Source: Halorientalis pallida
GTDB lineage: Archaea > Halobacteriota > Halobacteria > Halobacteriales > Haloarculaceae
Direction: 5' to 3'
Assembly (NCBI RefSeq): GCF_004118325.1
Contig: NZ_RDFA01000005.1
Coordinates: forward strand, 363,317 to 427,316
DNA length: 64,000 nt
The position numbers were made by a program, and so were the translations under genes. The notes under the pieces are model-generated. The model was given only the letters and a program-made list of their open reading frames with translations, was not told where the DNA came from and did not search any database. Of this stretch, positions 1-9,056 are shown in pieces (within the stretch, counting starts at the first letter, position 1; the number at the start of each line of letters is the position of its first letter).

Positions 1-31
1 CCTGTATCGCCTCCCTGAGTTCCTCTGTCAT
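1..31 (-). CDS. 5' end of a gene running off the left edge
   Basis: An ATG read on the minus strand at position 31 opens a frame that begins MTEELREAIQ and continues out of the window. AT-rich DNA with a TATA-like TTTTAT lies about 30 bases upstream, which fits a leaderless haloarchaeal promoter. Only ten codons are visible, so no function can be assigned. Confidence 0.4.
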   Translation of the reverse strand, partial: MTEELREAIQ

Positions 32-157
32 CTTCGCCCGTCAGTTCCGTCGTCAAACAAATAAAACTTGGCTAAAATATTTACTATTTTTGTATCTATA
101 TATCTACAGAGTCCGCTGGAACGGGCGGGTGCTTCCGAATCCAGGCAGTGGCCGGTC

Positions 158-1153
158 TCAGGGGCGTGGCGCGGCCTTCTGGAGAGCGGCTTCGGCGATG
201 TTGCCGCCGTAGTCTGCGGTTCGGCCGATCGAGTCGACGACCAGGCCGATGGCCTGTGCGTTCTGGGAGTCGTGGTCGTGGACGGCTTCGGAGATCTCGC
301 GTGCGCGTTCGTCGACAGAAGCGACCGTCGACCGGGCGTCGTTTGCGAGTCGGTGTGCGTCGGCTGGGTCCGATTCGAGGAGGGCGTCGATCGCCACGTC
401 GGGAACCTCCACGGACATCTCGTGGATGTCGGTCAACTCGGTTGCGAGGTCCTGGTCGAGTTCGTCGATCTCCGTGGCGCGGTCGGCGATCTTCGTGGCG
501 TGGTCCGCGATCCGTTCCAGTTGGCGGGCCCCGGTCTGGTAGTCGAAGCAGGTCTCCCGCGGGAGGCCGACCTCGGTGCTCGCGACCGGATTGCGGAGGA
601 TCGTCCGGAACACACGCGAGATCAGAAACCAGAGTCTGTCGACCTCGTCGTCACGGTCGACGACGTCCCTCGCGAGTTCGTCGTCGCCTTCGAGGACGGC
701 CTCCATCGCGTCGTTCACCATCGCCAGCGAGAAGAGGCGCATCCGTGTGAGGGAGTTCTCGACGGAGAGTTCCGAGAGGTCCAGCAGGTCCCGGAGCACG
801 ATCTCGTCGGCCGATTTCGACGTGACTTCGAGGCCGACCAGATCCTGGGCGGCGTGTCGGATGATCCGGCTCTGTGCGGCGTCGAGCCGTGGCGCCTCCA
901 GCGTGATGCGGTCGAATCCGCTGACGTACATCGTCATGACCGCACGGGTCAACTGCTCGCCCTCCAGTCCACTCACGTCCATCGAGCCCTCGATCTCGGT
1001 CGTGCCCGGATTCGGCGACAGCAGTAGCGCCTCGCCGTCGGAGTGGAATTTGACGACGCTCCCGGCACTGACGTCGTTCAGCTTGGCCCAGTCCTTGGGG
1101 AGCGATACCGTGTACGTCGACCCGCCCGTCACCTGGACTTTCCGCGTGACCAT
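158..1153 (-). CDS. PhoU/AbrB-type phosphate uptake regulator
   Basis: This 331-residue protein begins MVTRKVQVTGGSTYTVSLPK. That is a SpoVT/AbrB-type DNA-binding fold of about 45 residues, which in haloarchaea is fused to a helical PhoU-like domain. The rest has the repeated-helix pattern of PhoU, with conserved stretches such as RQLERIADHATKIADR and SIGRTADYGGNIAE near the C-terminus. The family is thought to control phosphate transport genes according to phosphate supply. I chose the ATG at 1153 because the AbrB motif starts there; an upstream alternative at 1189 adds a non-conserved tail. No pst genes are adjacent; the nearest transporter is the phn operon at 14 kb. The upstream region has an AT-rich TATA-like stretch near 1195-1210. 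Confidence 0.85.
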   Translation of the reverse strand: MVTRKVQVTGGSTYTVSLPKDWAKLNDVSAGSVVKFHSDGEALLLSPNPGTTEIEGSMDVSGLEGEQLTRAVMTMYVSGFDRITLEAPRLDAAQSRIIRHAAQDLVGLEVTSKSADEIVLRDLLDLSELSVENSLTRMRLFSLAMVNDAMEAVLEGDDELARDVVDRDDEVDRLWFLISRVFRTILRNPVASTEVGLPRETCFDYQTGARQLERIADHATKIADRATEIDELDQDLATELTDIHEMSVEVPDVAIDALLESDPADAHRLANDARSTVASVDERAREISEAVHDHDSQNAQAIGLVVDSIGRTADYGGNIAEAALQKAAPRP

Positions 1154-1361
1154 GGTACAGTCTGGGAGCGTCGTACGAATGAAAACCACTCAAATCTATA
1201 TATTTATGCTATGTAGTACCATGAGTTGGCGGTGTGAGGTAGTTTCTCCTGCATCTCGATTCAAGTCGCCATATGCACGTTACTCGTCCGTCTCGTCCCC
1301 AATTCGATCGGCAGAGTAGATAGTGGATTCTATATAGGCCGGGTCCGTCTGCGTCCATGTG

Positions 1362-1475
1362 GTGCACCGACCGTTCATCTGTCGCGACTGCGGGCACGAA
1401 GCGGGTATTCGAGAGGCGACCGAAAACGGAACGTTGACCTGCCCGAACTGTCTGGGTGACAGTCTGTCTATCTAG
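1362..1475 (+). CDS. Micro-protein with zinc ribbon
   Basis: A 37-codon frame starting at GTG (1362; another GTG at 1359) encodes a protein with CRDCGHE near residue 8 and CPNCLGD near residue 27, the two CxxC knuckles of a rubrerythrin-like zinc ribbon. Haloarchaeal genomes carry many such 35-45 residue proteins. A TATA-like TATATAGG lies about 25-30 bases upstream, consistent with leaderless transcription. The function is unknown. The paired cysteines in a short frame make chance occurrence unlikely. Confidence 0.5.
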   Translation: MHRPFICRDCGHEAGIREATENGTLTCPNCLGDSLSI

Positions 1476-1660
1476 CGTCCGGCTACTCCTTCGGTCCACG
1501 ACGAAACGCCTCGAGACAGACAGAGCAGGGATGGGACGAATCGGACGTCGAATCCTCCGGCCATTCCGACGTGTCCCCTCGTCGACCCGGGTGTCGATCG
1601 ATATAGCAATACGTGCGGGTAATAGCAACGTACTTTTGTGTCTGTTGCGGGGGTGAGGGT

Positions 1661-1876
1661 GTGTCGGTCGCCAGTCTGTTGGAGCGGCTTCACGGATCAG
1701 TCGGACGTCGCGGTGACAGCGAGACGGACGTCGCCATCGCCCGTCAGGGTGGTGTCAGCCACGCGGCGTTCACCGCTAGTGTGCTCACACGCCTGCTCTC
1801 GGACCTACCCGATTCCCATCGGATCGTCGGCCTCAACGGGACCTCCGGCGGTGCAGTGTCCGCGAGCGACTGGTAG
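1661..1876 (+). pseudogene. Truncated patatin-like phospholipase
   Basis: From GTG 1661 the frame reads TDVAIARQGGVSHAAFTASV and then GLNGTSGGAVSAS before a TAG stop. This matches the start of patatin-like phospholipases: an oxyanion-hole glycine region followed by the GxSxG nucleophile elbow, here GTSGG. About 72 residues remain of a family that is usually near 300. The catalytic Asp region is absent, and the next 95 bases show no patatin continuation in any frame before the next gene. It is best read as a decayed fragment. Confidence 0.6.
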
Positions 1877-1972
1877 TCCGGCGGCTCCCAGTTCGGGGCC
1901 CGAGGGCCGCCACAGGGAGCGCCGAATCCAACCGGAAGGAGACCGAACCACAGCTTCCTTCGGAGCCGAACG

Positions 1973-3010
1973 ATGATGGGAATCGTGCCAGCGAACGGTC
2001 GTGTGCGACGGCGAGTCCGGGTAGTCGCGGGTCTACTTCTCGGTGGCGGCGCGCTGCTGGGCTATCTCTGGTTCGCCGGCTTTGGCGACATCGCCGTCAG
2101 ACTCCGGGAGTTGGAGCCGGTGGTCGTCGCGCTGGTCGCTGTCCTCGTGATCGCCGAGGGAGCGGTCGACGGACTCGGGGTCTGGGCCTCGGTTCGGCCA
2201 CTCGGTGACGGCCTCACTGGCCCCGAGAGCGTGCAGTTCGCCCTCGCGGGCGACTTCTTCGACATCGTCAGCCCCGCCGGCCCGGCGAGTTCCGAGCCGA
2301 TCATGGCGCAGTTCGTCCACACGGCGACGGCCACGAACTACAGCGAAGCCCTCGGCGTGCGGAGCGTCGCGAAGTACGTGAAGTCTGCCGCGCAAGTCAC
2401 GCTGTCGATCCTGCTCGCTCTCACCGTTCTCCAAGGGAACGCCACCGTCGGCCCGATCCTGCGTCCGCTCGGTATCGCCGGCGTCGCCATCGTCGGGCTC
2501 GGCATCCTCGTCGCCGTGGGCAGCACCGCCCTCAGCAGGGTGGCGATCTCGATCCTCACCCCGATCGCCCGCGTAATTCGGCGGTTCGTACCCTCGGTCG
2601 ACCCAGACGAAGCGGGCGTGAGGGACGCAGTCGGGCGCTTTCGGCGTCGAGTCGGGGAGTTCCGAACGGTGCCGCTGCTCGTCGGGCTGATCGCCGTCGG
2701 TGGCATCCTCGAACAGACCATCGTGGCGGTCGCACTGTGGCTCCTGCTCTCGGATCTGGGCGTGGCGGTCGGGTTCGTCCCGATCCTGCTGATCGTCCCG
2801 CTCCCGCAGGTCGGGACGGTCGTCCCGATTCCGGCGAGTCTCGGCTCCTACGACGTCCTCCTCGCCGGCGCACTCGTCCTCACGACCGGGGCATCGGGAC
2901 CGGTCGCGGCCAGTGCCGTCCTCCTCTTTCGCGGCCTCACCCTCGTGTTCGGGCTCGCGGCTGGCGGCTTCTGTGCGGCACAGCTTCGAGGGTGGGACGT
3001 TCGGCCCTGA
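1973..3010 (+). CDS. UPF0104/LPG-synthase-type membrane protein (flippase-like)
   Basis: This 345-residue integral membrane protein has about seven to eight hydrophobic segments. It resembles the lysylphosphatidylglycerol synthase transmembrane family, with the typical DFFDIVSPAGPASSEP stretch near residue 88 and a late VPIPASLGSYDVLLAGAL motif. In archaea, relatives include AglD-like and putative lipid-carrier flippase proteins, so a role in moving or modifying lipid-linked intermediates in the cytoplasmic membrane is plausible. The next gene downstream, on the same strand, is a sulfatase-superfamily protein, which could act on the same envelope polymers; that link is inference. Confidence 0.75.
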   Translation: MMGIVPANGRVRRRVRVVAGLLLGGGALLGYLWFAGFGDIAVRLRELEPVVVALVAVLVIAEGAVDGLGVWASVRPLGDGLTGPESVQFALAGDFFDIVSPAGPASSEPIMAQFVHTATATNYSEALGVRSVAKYVKSAAQVTLSILLALTVLQGNATVGPILRPLGIAGVAIVGLGILVAVGSTALSRVAISILTPIARVIRRFVPSVDPDEAGVRDAVGRFRRRVGEFRTVPLLVGLIAVGGILEQTIVAVALWLLLSDLGVAVGFVPILLIVPLPQVGTVVPIPASLGSYDVLLAGALVLTTGASGPVAASAVLLFRGLTLVFGLAAGGFCAAQLRGWDVRP

Positions 3011-3121
3011 CTCGTCGTCGGCGGATGTTCGCGGCCGAGTCGGGTTTCGGGTATTGTGGGATCGCGAGTGCTATTGTGCACACATATCAATGGCTACAGT
3101 CCGGGAGGCCGTGTGTGTCGC

Positions 3122-4504
3122 ATGGGCGGCACGACCGAGTGCAACCGGGTCGTTCTGATCACGATCGATTCGTTGCGACGAGACTGTCTCGACGAGATGC
3201 CGACGCTCCGATCGTTGGCCTCCGAGGGAGTCCACTTCCCGCAGGCCGTCGCGCACAGCAACTGGACCCCGCTCTCCTTTCCCTCCATACTCGGACCGGA
3301 TCCGGTGTTCGTCCGCTCGAATGATCACGATCTCGGGACGCCGACACTGGCTGAACATCTCTCGAACCACGGCGTCGAGACGGTCGGCCTGAACGCCGCG
3401 AACGGCTTCCTGACCGAACACTGGGGGTACGATCGGGGATTCGACCAGTTCGAGTCGTTCCTGGACACGAACGGGCGCGTGAGCCAGTGGTTGGCGACGC
3501 ACCCGACGACGCACGGGTGGGTTCAGCTGTTCGGGAGCGCCCTCCGCCGACCGTTCGCTCCGTCCGACGACCGCCACACGGTCGATACCTCGAATCTCCT
3601 CGACCTCGAAGACCGGTTGTGCGAGGTCCTTCGCCCGACCCGGGGCGAGCAGTTCGTCTGGGCGCACCTGATGGACACGCACACCCCGTACGTGCCGGCA
3701 CCGCAGTACCTCTCGGACGATGCGAAGCCCTCCGTGGCGTCACAGCTCCTCCAGCAGGCGAACGCCAGTCTGGGGAATATCCTGGGGACAGCCGACATCT
3801 CATTGCTCAGGGACCGGTACCACGGCGCTGCTCGGCAGATCGACCGGAGTCTCGCCAGGATCGTCACGGTGCTTCGGGACCGCGGGCTGGCCGACGAGAC
3901 CTGCCTCGTCGTGGCCGGCGATCACGGCGAGGAGTTCCTCGAACACGGACACACCGCCCACTATCCCAAACTCTACACGGAACTCCTCGAAGTACCGCTG
4001 GTCGTCCACCCGCCGGGCGGTGGTGGCAGCACCGTCGAGGCACCCGTCGGTCTCGAAGTGATTCCGGCGACCATCGCGGATCTGTTCGGGCTCGATCCGT
4101 CACCGTTCGAGGGAGCGAGCGTGCGTAGGGTGCTAGAGGGAGACGACGTCCAGCGAGACGGACCCGTCGTGTCCGTGACGGTGCGCGGTGAGTCGGTGAC
4201 CACACAGCCGATTCCGCGCTCGCCGACCGACGGGTCGCTCCTGCTCTCTGCCCGTGACGAACGCTGGACGTACATCTATCACGACGGGACCGGCGAGCGC
4301 GAACTGTACGACAGGACTACCGATCCGGGCGAACAGGACCCACTCCCCCCGGACGAGATCGCGCCGTCGACGATCGACCGCCTCCACGACGCCGTCCAGA
4401 CGCGTCTCGACCGGATCCACACGCCGACGGACCAGCGTGACGACCACGGGGAGAACCCGCCCACGTCCGTGACTGAACGGCTGGAGCATCTGGGGTACTC
4501 GTGA
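3122..4504 (+). CDS. Sulfatase/alkaline-phosphatase superfamily hydrolase (Thr at nucleophile site)
   Basis: This 460-residue protein has the metal-binding start VVLITIDSLRRDCL, the central HLMDTHTPYVP stretch and the AGDHGEEFLEHGHTAHYPK metal-binding motif of the sulfatase fold. The usual Cys/Ser-x-Pro-Ser-Arg formylglycine site is replaced by NWTPLSFPSILG, putting Thr49 where the nucleophile should be. It may therefore be a phosphatase or phosphotransferase and not a sulfatase. The start at 3122 is chosen because the fold begins nine residues later. It is convergent with a second family member at 4691-5953. Confidence 0.8.
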   Translation: MGGTTECNRVVLITIDSLRRDCLDEMPTLRSLASEGVHFPQAVAHSNWTPLSFPSILGPDPVFVRSNDHDLGTPTLAEHLSNHGVETVGLNAANGFLTEHWGYDRGFDQFESFLDTNGRVSQWLATHPTTHGWVQLFGSALRRPFAPSDDRHTVDTSNLLDLEDRLCEVLRPTRGEQFVWAHLMDTHTPYVPAPQYLSDDAKPSVASQLLQQANASLGNILGTADISLLRDRYHGAARQIDRSLARIVTVLRDRGLADETCLVVAGDHGEEFLEHGHTAHYPKLYTELLEVPLVVHPPGGGGSTVEAPVGLEVIPATIADLFGLDPSPFEGASVRRVLEGDDVQRDGPVVSVTVRGESVTTQPIPRSPTDGSLLLSARDERWTYIYHDGTGERELYDRTTDPGEQDPLPPDEIAPSTIDRLHDAVQTRLDRIHTPTDQRDDHGENPPTSVTERLEHLGYS

Positions 4505-4690
4505 GTGCTCCTCGCCCCGACGTTCGGGGTTCGTTACGCGGACCGTTGGGAAGACACGCGGAACGGAAGCTGGCGTGTAACCAACAGCGGCGTGTGGTCG
4601 GGGAATTCGTTCTCCCGTACGGACAGACACGAACCGCGGGGTGATTTCGCGATTTCGACCGCAGATCGACAGGGCATCGGACGCCCAGTA

Positions 4691-5953
4691 TCAGAAATAC
4701 CCGAGCGCAGCCAGTTGCTCTTTGGTCTCGTCGGCGGGTTCGCCGCGACCCACCTGTCGGACGCCAGCCGCTTCGACTGGGCGGAACGCAGCCGACAGGC
4801 GGTCCCGGCCACGGTCACTCGGCTGGCCGACCGACCCCGCACGCGGAACCTGGACCGTCCCGACGGCATCCCCCCACGAGTAGGTCTTGCGGACACCGCT
4901 GGGTGTCTGTTCGTAGACGACTCGGCTCTCCCGGAAGAACGGCCCCGGGTCTGTCACGGCGGACTCGTAGCGCCGGCGGAGTTCGCCAGTAACAGGCTGT
5001 TTCGAGGCGAGGACCTGCTCGCGAGCACAGGTGGTGCGATGCCCCTCGCGGGCAGCGTTCGCGACCTGTGGGATGGCGGTCAGCGCCGCCGGATCGGTGA
5101 CGGTCCGGCCCTCGCGCTGTCGCGGTCGTTTTACTACGAGCGGAACGTGCAGCAGACTCTCCGTCGTCGGGACGATGTGGGCCGCGGCACGGGGCTGGCC
5201 CGAGAGTCGTCCGAACTCGCCGAACCCCTCGCCGTGGTCGCCGCAGACGATCAGGAGCGTATCGTCGTATTCGCCCCGGGCCCGGAGTCGTTCCACGACG
5301 GTCCCGAGAACGGCGTCGGCTTGCCGAATGCCACCGTCGTACAGCGATTCGAGCCCAGAGAGGTGCCAGTAGGGAACGTCGCCACCGTGGACCGGGAACT
5401 CCCAGCGGATCGGGAGGTCGGCCTGGAGCCGCCGGGCGTCACGATCGCCCCAGTGGTCGTACTCCTGGGCGGGCTGGTACGGTCGGTGGGCGTCCATCAG
5501 GTTGAGACAGGCCGCCCACTCGTCACGCTCGCTCGTCCAGTCCAGCATCGCGTCGGCGTAGTAGAAGCCGTCCGGTCGCTGGCCCTCGGGGTACTCGCCG
5601 TCGGGGACCGTCACGACGGTATCGAACGGTTCGTCGAGCCCGGCGGGGTGTGACGCGACGAACCCGTTCTCCGTGAATAGTCCCGTGTCGTAGCCGGCGT
5701 CGGCGAAGTCGTCCCAGACCGTGTGACCCGGTTCGAGTGCGTCGTGGACCGTCACCCGGTGGGCGCTGGTCTGCAACCCGGTGAACAGCGAGACGTGGCT
5801 CGGGAGCGACCAGTTCGACGGCGCCCGCGCCTGTTCGTACACCGTGGCCTCGTCGGCCAGCGATTCGAGCGTCGGCGTCGTCTGCCTGGGGTACCCGTAC
5901 AGCGAACAGTTCGCCGCGCGTACTGAATCCAGTACCACGAGAAGCAGGTTCAT
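4691..5953 (-). CDS. Sulfatase superfamily protein (Ser-type)
   Basis: This 420-residue protein has the family N-terminus MNLLLVVLDSVRAANCSLYG, the nucleophile region NWSLPSHVSLFTG (Ser49 in place of Cys), a LMDAHRPYQP stretch and VCGDHGEGFGEFG. The C-terminal ETKEQLAALGYF ending is typical of archaeal sulfatases. Ser-type enzymes need a separate maturation enzyme, and none is visible here. I start at ATG 5953; an upstream start at 5980 adds nine residues unlike the family. The substrate is unknown; cell-surface glycans or sulfated polymers are likely candidates. Confidence 0.82.
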   Translation of the reverse strand: MNLLLVVLDSVRAANCSLYGYPRQTTPTLESLADEATVYEQARAPSNWSLPSHVSLFTGLQTSAHRVTVHDALEPGHTVWDDFADAGYDTGLFTENGFVASHPAGLDEPFDTVVTVPDGEYPEGQRPDGFYYADAMLDWTSERDEWAACLNLMDAHRPYQPAQEYDHWGDRDARRLQADLPIRWEFPVHGGDVPYWHLSGLESLYDGGIRQADAVLGTVVERLRARGEYDDTLLIVCGDHGEGFGEFGRLSGQPRAAAHIVPTTESLLHVPLVVKRPRQREGRTVTDPAALTAIPQVANAAREGHRTTCAREQVLASKQPVTGELRRRYESAVTDPGPFFRESRVVYEQTPSGVRKTYSWGDAVGTVQVPRAGSVGQPSDRGRDRLSAAFRPVEAAGVRQVGRGEPADETKEQLAALGYF

Positions 5954-6067
5954 ACCGGTCCCAGACGTGGAAGCGGCCAAGAACTTGCTAAGAGGTGTAT
6001 ATATCAGTGTAGTGTGGTACAGAGCGGTATTGCCAGGTCGCGGGAGCGTATCGCGGAGACGAGACGA

Positions 6068-7063
6068 TCAGAAATCCCCGAGTGTCGTCTGGTTTCGCTG
6101 CAGCGACTGCGCGGGATAGGGCGTTTCGCTCGTGAGGTACGACGCGAACTCGTCGACGGCGCCGTGCTGGACGTACACCTGCTCCGGGTCGACACCGCGA
6201 ACGAGATCGAGCAGTTCTTCGTGGTCGCAGTGATCGGAGAGGACGAACGTTTCGTCGTAGTCACCTCGAAACTTGAAGCTGCTGTCGATCGCCCAACCCG
6301 AGAAGCCGGCCTTGATCGCGTCGCTCGATTCACGCAACTGCTCGACGAAGGAGAGGGAGTTCGTCTGTCCAGGCAACACCAGGACGTCGTCGGCCGACAG
6401 TTCGGTCGCTCGTTCGTACGGCTGTGCGCCAAAATCGACGTCGAGATGAGCCTCGACGACGCCATTGATCTCCGCGATGGCATCGGTGACGAGGAGTCTC
6501 GATCTCCCGGCACGCTGTGCGAGGAGTTGTATTTCCTGGGCACGACCCAGCGTGTAGCCCATACAGATCACCGGCTGGTCGGCCGTGTCCTCGAACCAGT
6601 CGACGACCTCGGCTTCGAGTTGGGCCTGTGAGGGGAAGACGTACTCCGGCGTGCCGTAGGTCGCCTCGACGACGAGGACATCCGCGTCGACCGGTTCGAA
6701 GCCGTCGAGATAGAACCGATCTCGCGTCGACACGTCACCGGTGTACAGGATACGGACGGGTTCGTCGCGTGCGGTGTCCTCTGCGGTGAGCAGCGCCGCT
6801 CGGGATCCGGGCACGTGTCCCGCATCGAGTAACTCGATGTCCGGATGGGTGGTCGGGGTCGGTGCACGGTCACGACGGACGTCCGCGAGGGCCGCCGTCA
6901 GGTCCGAACAGACCATCGAGTCGGGGGCTTCCGAGTAGAGGTGGTCGCCGTGAGCGTGACTACAGACCGCGACGTCGCCGTTCGGCCGTGACGCGTCGGC
7001 GTGGACGACCCGGCCGTCGGCGAGTTCGATCTCGATACCGTCGGTGTGCCGAACGGACGTCAC
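6068..7063 (-). CDS. Metallo-beta-lactamase/beta-CASP exonuclease, ligase-associated type
   Basis: This 331-residue protein has the metal motif HAHGDHL (near residue 36), a GHVPGS histidine, YTGDVSTRD, and later SDHCDHEEL and VYVQHGA. Together these mark the mRNA 3'-end-processing/Ysh1-like nuclease family. In bacteria, relatives encoded beside ATP-dependent ligases are called ligase-associated exonucleases. Here it follows the DNA ligase gene on the same strand with a 66-base gap, which supports a repair role. The protein ends NQTTLGDF, which looks like a C-terminal PCNA-interacting peptide (QxxLxxF). The start is GTG at 7063. Confidence 0.82.
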   Translation of the reverse strand: MTSVRHTDGIEIELADGRVVHADASRPNGDVAVCSHAHGDHLYSEAPDSMVCSDLTAALADVRRDRAPTPTTHPDIELLDAGHVPGSRAALLTAEDTARDEPVRILYTGDVSTRDRFYLDGFEPVDADVLVVEATYGTPEYVFPSQAQLEAEVVDWFEDTADQPVICMGYTLGRAQEIQLLAQRAGRSRLLVTDAIAEINGVVEAHLDVDFGAQPYERATELSADDVLVLPGQTNSLSFVEQLRESSDAIKAGFSGWAIDSSFKFRGDYDETFVLSDHCDHEELLDLVRGVDPEQVYVQHGAVDEFASYLTSETPYPAQSLQRNQTTLGDF

Positions 7064-7129
7064 TACGAACTCGTAGGGGCGGTGCCAGCAAAACGATTCT
7101 GCCCGCCGTCAGCGGACAGTGGGGGGAGT

Positions 7130-8812
7130 TCACTGGTCCTCGAACAGGGTCTCGACGCGCTCGATCGTGTCGACGTCTGCCGGCGAGAGGTCGTCACGCA
7201 CGTCTAGAAATCGCGGGAAACGGAGTGCGTACCCGGACCCGTACTCGGGGGACTGCTGGATCGCTTCGTACTCGACTTCGAGGACGACCTCGGGTCGGAG
7301 GTCGACCATCCGACCGTCCTCGGAGACGATCAGCGCCGTCAGTTTGTCGGTGAGCGCGGCCAGTTCCTCGTCAGTGTACCCGGTCGAGAGGCGACCGATT
7401 TCGGCGAACTCCCCATCGCGGTCCCGGCAGCCGAGGAACAGCCGGCCGAGATAGTCGCTCCGACGCCCCTCGCTCCACTGGGCCCGGGTCACGACGAGAT
7501 CGAGTGGTTCCATCACTGGCTTTACTTTCACCATGTAGCCCACCCGCTCGCCGGGTTGGTACATCGCTGCGAGATTCTTCAGCATCACCCCCTCGTGTCC
7601 GGCCGCGAGCGCGTCCTGATAGAAGTCGTTTGCCGACGTGTCCGTCTCGCGTGCTCGGTGGGTGGCGCGTTCGATCACACCCGCATCGGGTTCGAACGCT
7701 CTGTCGAGTCTGTCGAGCCGATCACGGAGTGGTGTCTCGAACAGCGAGTCACCGTCGTGACTGAGGACGTCGAACAGGTAGAGCGTGACCGGTATCCGTT
7801 CGACCATCTCCGCGATGTCGTATTTGCGTTTGATGCGCCGCGAGAACTCCTGAAACGGGATCGGATCGCCGGTCTCCGGCTCGTACCCGACGAGTTCGCC
7901 GTCGAGGAGACACCGCTTCGCGGTGACGTGCTCGGAGACTGCCTCGACCACGTCCGGGAACTGCGGCGTGACGTCTTCGAGCCGGCGGGTGTACACACGA
8001 ATATCGTCACCGTCGACGTGGATCTGGACGCGAGCCCCGTCGTACTTGTACTCCAGATGTACGTCGTCGGCCTCGTCGGCGACGTCGTCGATACCGTCGC
8101 CGAGCCCCTCGGCTTTCTTCGCGAGCATCGTCTGGACCGGCCGGAACAACTCGACGTCGAGGGCGGCGAGGCCGTCGCGACCGTCGTCCCGGGCAGTCGT
8201 CGCGACGAGTCCGTAATCGTTCGTCACCTGGTGGGCGCGCTCGACCGCCTCGCTAGCCGCCCCGCTCCCGTCGAGGAACGCCGCCGCGACGGCGTCACGC
8301 ATCGTGCCGTCACCGACGCCGAGCCGCATGTGTCCCAGCGCCGTGCGGACCACGTATCTCGCCTCGTCCGGGTCGGAGTCGGCGATCAGCCCCGCGACTT
8401 CACCGACTCGTCGATCCTGACTCCCCTCGCCGTCGAACTCTGCGAGTTCGCGAAGAGTCTCGTAGACTCGTTCGAGTGTCAGCGGCTCACTGAACAGCGA
8501 TTGCTGTGTCTCGTGTTCGACTGCCCAAGCGGCGGCGTCCCCGAGGTCCCCGGTCTCACTCCAGACCCTTTCGATTCGGTCGACCCCGACACCGGTCGCC
8601 GTGTCGATCGCATCGACCGTCAAACCCGAAGAGACGCCGATTTCGGCCGTCTCCCACGGTTCGAACACCTTCCCGCGAACCGTCGCGACGACCAGCGGTA
8701 CCGTGTCCGCATCCGTTTCGGTCAACCAGTCCGCCAGGATCCGGACCTGTTCCAGATCCGCGTCGGTGGCCGCCAATCGGTCACAGAACGTCGCGAACTC
8801 GGCGTACTCCAT
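7130..8812 (-). CDS. lig: ATP-dependent DNA ligase
   Basis: This 560-residue enzyme is the usual length for archaeal replicative ligases. The nucleotidyltransferase motif EYKYDGARVQIH places the AMP-accepting lysine at residue 256. Motif III (TLYLFDVLSHDG) and motif V (EGVMLKN ... MVKVKPVM) follow, with an OB-fold at the end. The N-terminal 200 residues form the archaeal DNA-binding domain. It seals nicks in replication and repair. It is the first gene of a probable two-gene unit with the exonuclease at 6068-7063 and lies directly beside origin 1. Confidence 0.95.
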   Translation of the reverse strand: MEYAEFATFCDRLAATDADLEQVRILADWLTETDADTVPLVVATVRGKVFEPWETAEIGVSSGLTVDAIDTATGVGVDRIERVWSETGDLGDAAAWAVEHETQQSLFSEPLTLERVYETLRELAEFDGEGSQDRRVGEVAGLIADSDPDEARYVVRTALGHMRLGVGDGTMRDAVAAAFLDGSGAASEAVERAHQVTNDYGLVATTARDDGRDGLAALDVELFRPVQTMLAKKAEGLGDGIDDVADEADDVHLEYKYDGARVQIHVDGDDIRVYTRRLEDVTPQFPDVVEAVSEHVTAKRCLLDGELVGYEPETGDPIPFQEFSRRIKRKYDIAEMVERIPVTLYLFDVLSHDGDSLFETPLRDRLDRLDRAFEPDAGVIERATHRARETDTSANDFYQDALAAGHEGVMLKNLAAMYQPGERVGYMVKVKPVMEPLDLVVTRAQWSEGRRSDYLGRLFLGCRDRDGEFAEIGRLSTGYTDEELAALTDKLTALIVSEDGRMVDLRPEVVLEVEYEAIQQSPEYGSGYALRFPRFLDVRDDLSPADVDTIERVETLFEDQ

Positions 8813-8963
8813 CCGACCGTACTATGGATTCCACGTGGTTAACTTCCAGTCTCGATTCGATGAGTGGCGGAGTCGATGAAACACCGGCTCGGAGAATCGG
8901 AAACGATTCGGCGACAGGGGCGACTTGCTTGGGTCTCGGTTTCTGGAGGGCCGGACCACGACA

Positions 8964-9005
8964 GTTACCCCACGAACGGTGTATAGTCCGAATATGTGGG
9001 GTAAC
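8964..9005. promoter_or_regulatory. Left boundary inverted repeat GTTACCCCAC/GTGGGGTAAC
   Basis: Perfect 10-base arms GTTACCCCAC (8964-8973) and GTGGGGTAAC (8996-9005) are separated by 22 bases, a start-to-start distance of 32 bases or about three helical turns. The same arms recur at 11810-11850. It sits between the ligase gene and the first ORB box. Confidence 0.75.
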
Positions 9006-9056
9006 AAACGTGTCAGGTCCGGTCGGCGAGTCCGATCGTCCCGACCATCGATCCAG

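Noticed and set aside
68..1027. A 319-codon open frame opposite the PhoU-like gene
   Set aside because: No motif, and it is the expected shadow of a GC-rich coding strand.
4505..5653. A 382-codon plus-strand frame across the second sulfatase gene
   Set aside because: Arg- and Gly-rich shadow; the minus strand carries all sulfatase motifs.
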